Of a stretch of 8,219 nucleotides of DNA, positions 4,852 to 8,219 are shown one piece after another; position 1 is the first letter of the stretch, and the number at the start of each line of letters is the position of its first letter. A program made the position numbers and the translations under genes. A model generated the notes under the pieces. That model had not been told where the DNA came from. It did not search any database and saw only the letters and a program-made list of their open reading frames with translations. This DNA comes from Candidatus Rifleibacteriota bacterium (lineage in GTDB: Bacteria; Riflebacteria; Ozemobacteria; Ozemobacterales; Ozemobacteraceae). The stretch is from positions 1 through 8,219 of the forward strand of contig JAFXRA010000094.1 of the NCBI GenBank assembly GCA_017526725.1, given 5' to 3'.

Positions 4852-6072
4852 ATGTATATAAAACGTGATAAATATTTAGAAAAGTTAATCAGATACAAAG
4901 ATAAAGATATTGTAAAAATAATTACAGGTGTAAGAAGATGTGGTAAGTCTGTCTTACTCAATAGTATTTATCGTGATTACTTATTAAATAATGGCGTTTT
5001 AAAGGATAATATAATTAGCATTTCTTTCGACTTAAAAAAATGGGAGAAACTTAAAAATCCAGATAAGCTTTATAATTTTTTTGTTAAATCAATAAAAAAC
5101 GACAGTAAATATTATATTATTCTTGATGAAATACAGTTAGTTAAAGGTTTCGAGGAAGTTGTTAATTCTATAAAAAATGAATTCAATACAGATATTTATA
5201 TTACTGGTTCTAATTCTCATTTGCTTTCAAGTGATATAAATACAATATTCAGAGGCAGAGGAATAGATATTAAAGTTTTCCCTTTCTCTTTTAAGGAATA
5301 TTATGATTATAAAGGCATAGATAAACAAGAAGCTTTTAATGAATATGTTATGTTTGGTGGGTTGCCTTACGTTGTATTGGAAGAAAACAACAACGACAAA
5401 GCCTCATATTTGAAGATGATTTGTGATACAGTTGTATACAGAGATATTGTTGAAAGATATGATATAAAAAACGAAGAACTATTTTCAGCATTAATAAATC
5501 TTTTATGTTCATCAATAGGAAATTATGTATCTGCTAATAAAATAGCAAATACATTGATAAGTAATGGCTTTAAAACTATAGATAATGAAACTATTACTAG
5601 ATATTTAAATCATATTTGTGATGCTTTCCTTTTTTATAAAGTTGATAGATTTGATATAAAAGGCAAGGAATATTTGAAAACTCAAAATAAATACTATGTT
5701 TGCGATTTGGGAATAAGGAACTCAAAAATTAATTTCAGACAAACAGAAATGACGCATATAATTGAAAATATTGTATATTTAGATTTGATACGACGTGGTT
5801 ATATTGTTGATATTGGTAAAAATAGAGATAAAGAAATTGATTTTGTCGCAAAAGATTTAATGGGAAAGCAATATTATATTCAAGTAAGTTATACACTTGT
5901 AAATCAGAAAACAAAAGAAAGAGAGGTTGCAGCTTTTTCGAGATTAGATGATGGTTACAAAAAAATAGTTATAAATATGGATAACAATCCATTTACGAAT
6001 TTAGGGAATGGCTATATTAGTTTAAATTTATTTGATTTTCTTCTCTATGACAATATTTTAGAAACAATTTAA
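4852..6072 (+). CDS. AAA_14/DUF4143-type ATPase
   Basis: This is a 406-residue P-loop ATPase of the widespread AAA_14 plus DUF4143 family, whose cellular role is not settled. The Walker A motif is GVRRCGKS at 26-33, and Walker B is IILDEIQ at 89-95. A sensor-like YITGSNSHLL at 116-125 is followed by FRGRG near 133-137 and FPFSFKEYY near 143-151. FGGLPYVV at 168-175 is the usual family signature, and a winged-helix-like stretch occupies roughly 209-274. The C-terminal DUF4143 part has EIDFVAK at 328-334 and YYIQVSY at 341-347. These recall a PD-(D/E)XK nuclease core, but the usual catalytic E-x-K is replaced by Q-V-S, so nuclease activity is unlikely. Base composition is much more AT-rich than that of the transporter genes, which suggests acquisition from elsewhere. 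Near-identical palindromes flank the gene. Confidence 0.93.
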   Translation: MYIKRDKYLEKLIRYKDKDIVKIITGVRRCGKSVLLNSIYRDYLLNNGVLKDNIISISFDLKKWEKLKNPDKLYNFFVKSIKNDSKYYIILDEIQLVKGFEEVVNSIKNEFNTDIYITGSNSHLLSSDINTIFRGRGIDIKVFPFSFKEYYDYKGIDKQEAFNEYVMFGGLPYVVLEENNNDKASYLKMICDTVVYRDIVERYDIKNEELFSALINLLCSSIGNYVSANKIANTLISNGFKTIDNETITRYLNHICDAFLFYKVDRFDIKGKEYLKTQNKYYVCDLGIRNSKINFRQTEMTHIIENIVYLDLIRRGYIVDIGKNRDKEIDFVAKDLMGKQYYIQVSYTLVNQKTKEREVAAFSRLDDGYKKIVINMDNNPFTNLGNGYISLNLFDFLLYDNILETI

Positions 6073-6081
6073 CAATATATA

Positions 6082-6120
6082 AAAACGCAAAACTTTTAAA
6101 ATTGAAAAGTTTTGCGTTTT
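6082..6120. repeat. Second copy of the palindrome, downstream of the ATPase gene
   Basis: Arms 6082-6097 and 6105-6120 are 16-base perfect complements around the same AAAATTG loop. It lies 9 bp after the ATPase stop and ends in TTTT, so it may also terminate transcription in either direction. Unlike the upstream copy, it has no -10 box at the matching distance. Confidence 0.88.
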
Positions 6121-6157
6121 GCTTAAGAAAAATTGCTTATAATTAGTGTCTGCTCAA

Positions 6158-6212
6158 TAGGATGAAATTATCCTACACCCTCTTTCCTAGCAAAAAGGCA
6201 ACGCCTTTTTGC
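6158..6212. repeat. Two hairpins between the ATPase and SBP3 genes
   Basis: TAGGAT/ATCCTA (6158-6163 and 6170-6175) has a six-base loop. GCAAAAAGGC/GCCTTTTTGC (6190-6199 and 6203-6212) is a perfect ten-pair stem with a three-base loop. It lies on the SBP3 3' side, and its descending arm carries five T residues in the sense of SBP3. It is a plausible weak terminator for the minus-strand operon. Confidence 0.65.
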
Positions 6213-6234
6213 AGCCAAGCTTCGCTTGGCTCTA
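6213..6234 (-). repeat. Stop-codon hairpin, copy 2
   Basis: AGCCAAGC and GCTTGGCT pair around a three-base loop. Read in the sense of SBP3, the TAG stop (6234-6232) runs straight into this hairpin, as in the permease gene. The shared 21 bases, including TAG, are identical in the two places. Confidence 0.85.
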
Positions 6235-7236
6235 ATTGGCTTTTATTCCAAAGATTTCTTCGCAGAACTTGTCGTGTTCTTTGTCTAAATCTAAGTCTTT
6301 AAAGAGTTCTGGATGAACTGACTTAGCTATCCAAAGAACAGCAAGAGGGGCATACATGTTGTTAACCCAGCTGGTCATTATAACAGAAGGGTCATCAATT
6401 GGAACAATATAAACTCTATTTTCCTTAACTGCTCGAAGCTGCGGCCACCATTCCCAGTTCTGCATATGGGACTTGTTGTCGGTAATTACCACATCAGGGT
6501 CGAATTTCAGTATTACTTCAAGATTAACAGCCCCGGATTCTGAACCTTCTATCTGGTCAATTGTCTGACCGCCGGCGGCTTCTATAAGTTCAAATACAAA
6601 CTTGGTTCGATTTCCTCTTATAGTTGTTTGCCCGTCACCATTATTTATTAATAATACTTTTGGCTTTTGCGTAATATTCTGGGTTTTGGACTTAACTAGT
6701 TCCATGTTTTTTCTGAACAGGTTAATGTATTTTTGAGCCTGTTCTTCTCTGCAAGAGGCTTTACCTGCTAGTTCGACTGCTGAAAGCCAGTCTTCTATGC
6801 CGCCAAAACCAGCTTTTAATCCGAGAACAGGTATGTTTGCATTTCTAAGTAGTTCATTTAGTTTCTGAGATGCCGGAACATGAATAGCAGAGAAAACCAA
6901 ATCAGGTTTCAGTCCAAGTATGGTTTCTGTATTTGGCTGTCCAGGGTTTCCAACATCTACAGCTTTATCCATATTAGGTGCTACTGTTCGCATAAAAATA
7001 CTGTCGCTTTGTTTTTGCAGACCAATTCTGCGTAAAGGCATACCGACAATATTTTTACCTAGTCCTAATATATAAGCAAGACCAAAGCTTTGAGGGAAAA
7101 CGATAACCAGCCTTTCCACTTTTTCTGGTTTTTTGAATTTAAACCCAGCCTGGTCGGTCAATTCTTCTGCTGTGGCAGAATAAAAAATAGACATAAAAGA
7201 GATAATTATTGTTAATAGTAATGTTTTGTTTTTCAT
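6232..7236 (-). CDS. Periplasmic Fec/Btu-type substrate-binding protein (SBP3)
   Basis: This is a class III (Peripla_BP_2) binding protein of 334 residues. A signal peptide covers 1-23: Lys residues at 2 and 4, a hydrophobic core, and cleavage after Ala-Thr-Ala. There is no lipobox. The mature part has LTDQAGFKF near 26-34, ILGLKPDLVFSAIH near 106-119, a helical linker near 148-185, VFELIEAAGG near 214-223, FDPDVVITDN near 245-254 and ENRVYIVPIDDPS near 272-284. It is more distant from SBP1 and SBP2 than they are from each other, and has only two cysteines. It starts 15 nt after the stop of the molybdopterin-binding protein gene, with AGGA overlapping that stop as a probable ribosome site, so the two form an operon. 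The context favours molybdate or tungstate as ligand, on the model of MolA, but nothing in the sequence proves it. Confidence 0.9.
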   Translation of the reverse strand: MKNKTLLLTIIISFMSIFYSATAEELTDQAGFKFKKPEKVERLVIVFPQSFGLAYILGLGKNIVGMPLRRIGLQKQSDSIFMRTVAPNMDKAVDVGNPGQPNTETILGLKPDLVFSAIHVPASQKLNELLRNANIPVLGLKAGFGGIEDWLSAVELAGKASCREEQAQKYINLFRKNMELVKSKTQNITQKPKVLLINNGDGQTTIRGNRTKFVFELIEAAGGQTIDQIEGSESGAVNLEVILKFDPDVVITDNKSHMQNWEWWPQLRAVKENRVYIVPIDDPSVIMTSWVNNMYAPLAVLWIAKSVHPELFKDLDLDKEHDKFCEEIFGIKAN

Positions 7237-7251
7237 GATTTTATTATTTTC

Positions 7252-8219
7252 CTATTTTCCAAATCCGCAATTCGGATAAGTGCAGGTTTGGCAGCCAAGA
7301 CAGAGCCCACCTTCGCCAAGAGCAGCAATATCTTCTTTTGTTATGATGTCGTCAGCCATAATTCTAGGCAGAATCAAGTCAAATATAGTGCGTTTTGCAT
7401 ACATAACACAGCCGGGAAGCCCGCAGATTACTCGATTTGTTTTCCCCTCATTAATAGGTGGTAGATAAGCTAGAAGGAACATCGCTCCAGGAAGGACTGG
7501 AGCACCATAGCTTACTATATTAGCGCCCGTATTCTTAATAGCTAAAGGTGTCTTGTCATCAGGGTCTACACTCATTCCACCAGTACAAAGAACAAAGTCT
7601 GCGCCTTTTTCTAAAAGTTCATTAATCGCACCTGTAGTCATTTTATCGCTATCGTCTGTTTTTATGTGACCAATTATTTCTGTATTGAATTCAGAAAGCT
7701 TCTTTATGAGAACAGGTGTAAAAGTATCTTCTATTCTGCCTTTGTAAACTTCTGAGCCAGTAGTTACTATTCCAACTTTTTTGAAAGAGTAGGGTATAAG
7801 CTCAAGAACAGGTTTCCCATTGGTTATACTAAGAGTATTCTTTTGTAGATTCTTCATCTTTTCTTCTTCTATAACGAGAGGAATTATTCTTGTGCCAGCA
7901 AGTTTGTCGCCCTTCTTTACAGGAGTATTTCCATGTCTGGTAGCAATCATCATTTGAGGAGTAGAGTTTATTCCCAAAAGTGCTTTGGTATTGATTTTTA
8001 ATAAGCCGTCGCAATCAGCGGAAAGTTCTATTTTCCCTTCTTTGGGCTCGCTAGGAATCATGTGTTCGCCCATTGCTAAATCACGAAGTATTTCTGCTGC
8101 TTCATTTTCGTGAAGCCAGCCTTCCTGCTTTTCCCATACATAAAGATTTTCTTTCCCCATGCTAAGAAGAACTGGGATATCTTCTTCTTTAACAATATGG
8201 CCCTTTCTGAATCTAGCTC
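7252..8219 (-). CDS. Molybdopterin-binding protein with C-terminal cysteine cluster, 5' end outside window
   Basis: This is a MoaB/Mog/MoeA-like molybdopterin-binding (MoCF_biosynth) protein, expected to bind the pterin in molybdenum-cofactor handling. The frame is open through the window edge and reads FRKGHIVKEEDIPVLLS before the Met at 8160. That stretch looks like family sequence, so the true start lies outside and 8160 is internal. Counting from that Met, an N-terminal region (1-125) precedes the pterin-binding domain. The domain has TTGSEV at 133-138, TGGMSVDPDD at 193-202 and GLPGCVMYAKRT at 248-258. The tail has C287, C290, C293 and C298 (C-x2-C-x2-C-x4-C), able to hold an iron-sulfur cluster or zinc. 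From memory, similar tails occur in anaerobe relatives. It heads a minus-strand operon with SBP3. Its precise role (cofactor insertion, maturation or sensing) is not shown here. Confidence 0.9.
   Translation of the reverse strand, partial: ARFRKGHIVKEEDIPVLLSMGKENLYVWEKQEGWLHENEAAEILRDLAMGEHMIPSEPKEGKIELSADCDGLLKINTKALLGINSTPQMMIATRHGNTPVKKGDKLAGTRIIPLVIEEEKMKNLQKNTLSITNGKPVLELIPYSFKKVGIVTTGSEVYKGRIEDTFTPVLIKKLSEFNTEIIGHIKTDDSDKMTTGAINELLEKGADFVLCTGGMSVDPDDKTPLAIKNTGANIVSYGAPVLPGAMFLLAYLPPINEGKTNRVICGLPGCVMYAKRTIFDLILPRIMADDIITKEDIAALGEGGLCLGCQTCTYPNCGFGK

Noticed and set aside
4761..4961. 66-residue hydrophobic open frame on the minus strand over the ATPase start
   Set aside because: Its hydrophobicity comes from reading AT-rich DNA antisense to the ATPase; it spans the palindrome and has no independent support.
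4781..6120. Insertion sequence with the ATPase as transposase
   Set aside because: The protein is a P-loop ATPase without a transposase catalytic domain, the repeats are direct copies of a palindrome rather than terminal inverted repeats, and no target-site duplication could be identified.
7280..7468. 62-residue open frame on the plus strand inside the molybdopterin-binding gene
   Set aside because: It is antisense to a conserved domain and has no start signals.
7829..8014. 61-residue open frame on the minus strand in another phase of the molybdopterin-binding gene
   Set aside because: It is a shadow of the true frame, with low-complexity charged content.
8158..8160. True start of the molybdopterin-binding protein at 8160
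   Set aside because: The frame remains open to the window edge and the upstream residues look like family sequence, so the gene is cut by the window.

Overview
The window comes from an AT-rich bacterial chromosome. Two of its three transporter binding proteins have cleavable, non-lipoprotein signal peptides, which suggests a cell with a true periplasm (a diderm). The molybdopterin-type protein with a C-terminal cysteine cluster fits an anaerobe. I cannot name the genus. A diderm Firmicute is possible, but that is a guess based only on the style of the dispersed repeats.

Layout. Positions 1-46 are a dispersed palindromic repeat cut by the window edge. 141-1193 (+) is a FecCD/BtuC-type ABC permease. 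1194-1700 is gene-free and repeat-rich. 1746-2804 (+) is a secreted Fec/Btu-type substrate-binding protein (SBP1). 2805-3551 is gene-free but holds a probable small RNA on the minus strand, an orphan intrinsic terminator, a 93-nt palindromic element, a hairpin cluster and a long heptamer array. 3552-4490 (-) is a paralogue of SBP1 with no signal peptide (SBP2). 4491-4780 holds two diverged copies of a heptamer-bearing module and the SBP2 promoter. 4852-6072 (+) is a very AT-rich AAA_14/DUF4143 ATPase bracketed by two copies of one long palindrome. 6232-7236 (-) is a third binding protein (SBP3), 15 nt downstream of a molybdopterin-binding protein gene (7252 to beyond the window edge, -).

How the parts may work together. 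The permease and the three binding proteins belong to the type II (BtuCD/FhuBC) importer class, whose known cargoes include cobalamin, haem, siderophores and, for MolABC, molybdate or tungstate. SBP3 shares an operon with a molybdopterin-binding protein, so molybdate or tungstate is the most economical guess for that pair. No transporter ATPase is in the window.

What is unusual. (1) Degenerate 7-bp repeat arrays start at, or just before, the stop codons of the permease and SBP2 and run downstream. Two genes, the permease and SBP3, end in the same block of stop codon plus hairpin. (2) The ATPase gene is flanked by 37-bp identical palindromic repeats, and its promoter is built across the upstream copy. 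(3) A consensus promoter and an intrinsic terminator on the minus strand define a roughly 110-nt RNA with no protein. (4) SBP2 starts exactly where the mature part of its paralogue starts.
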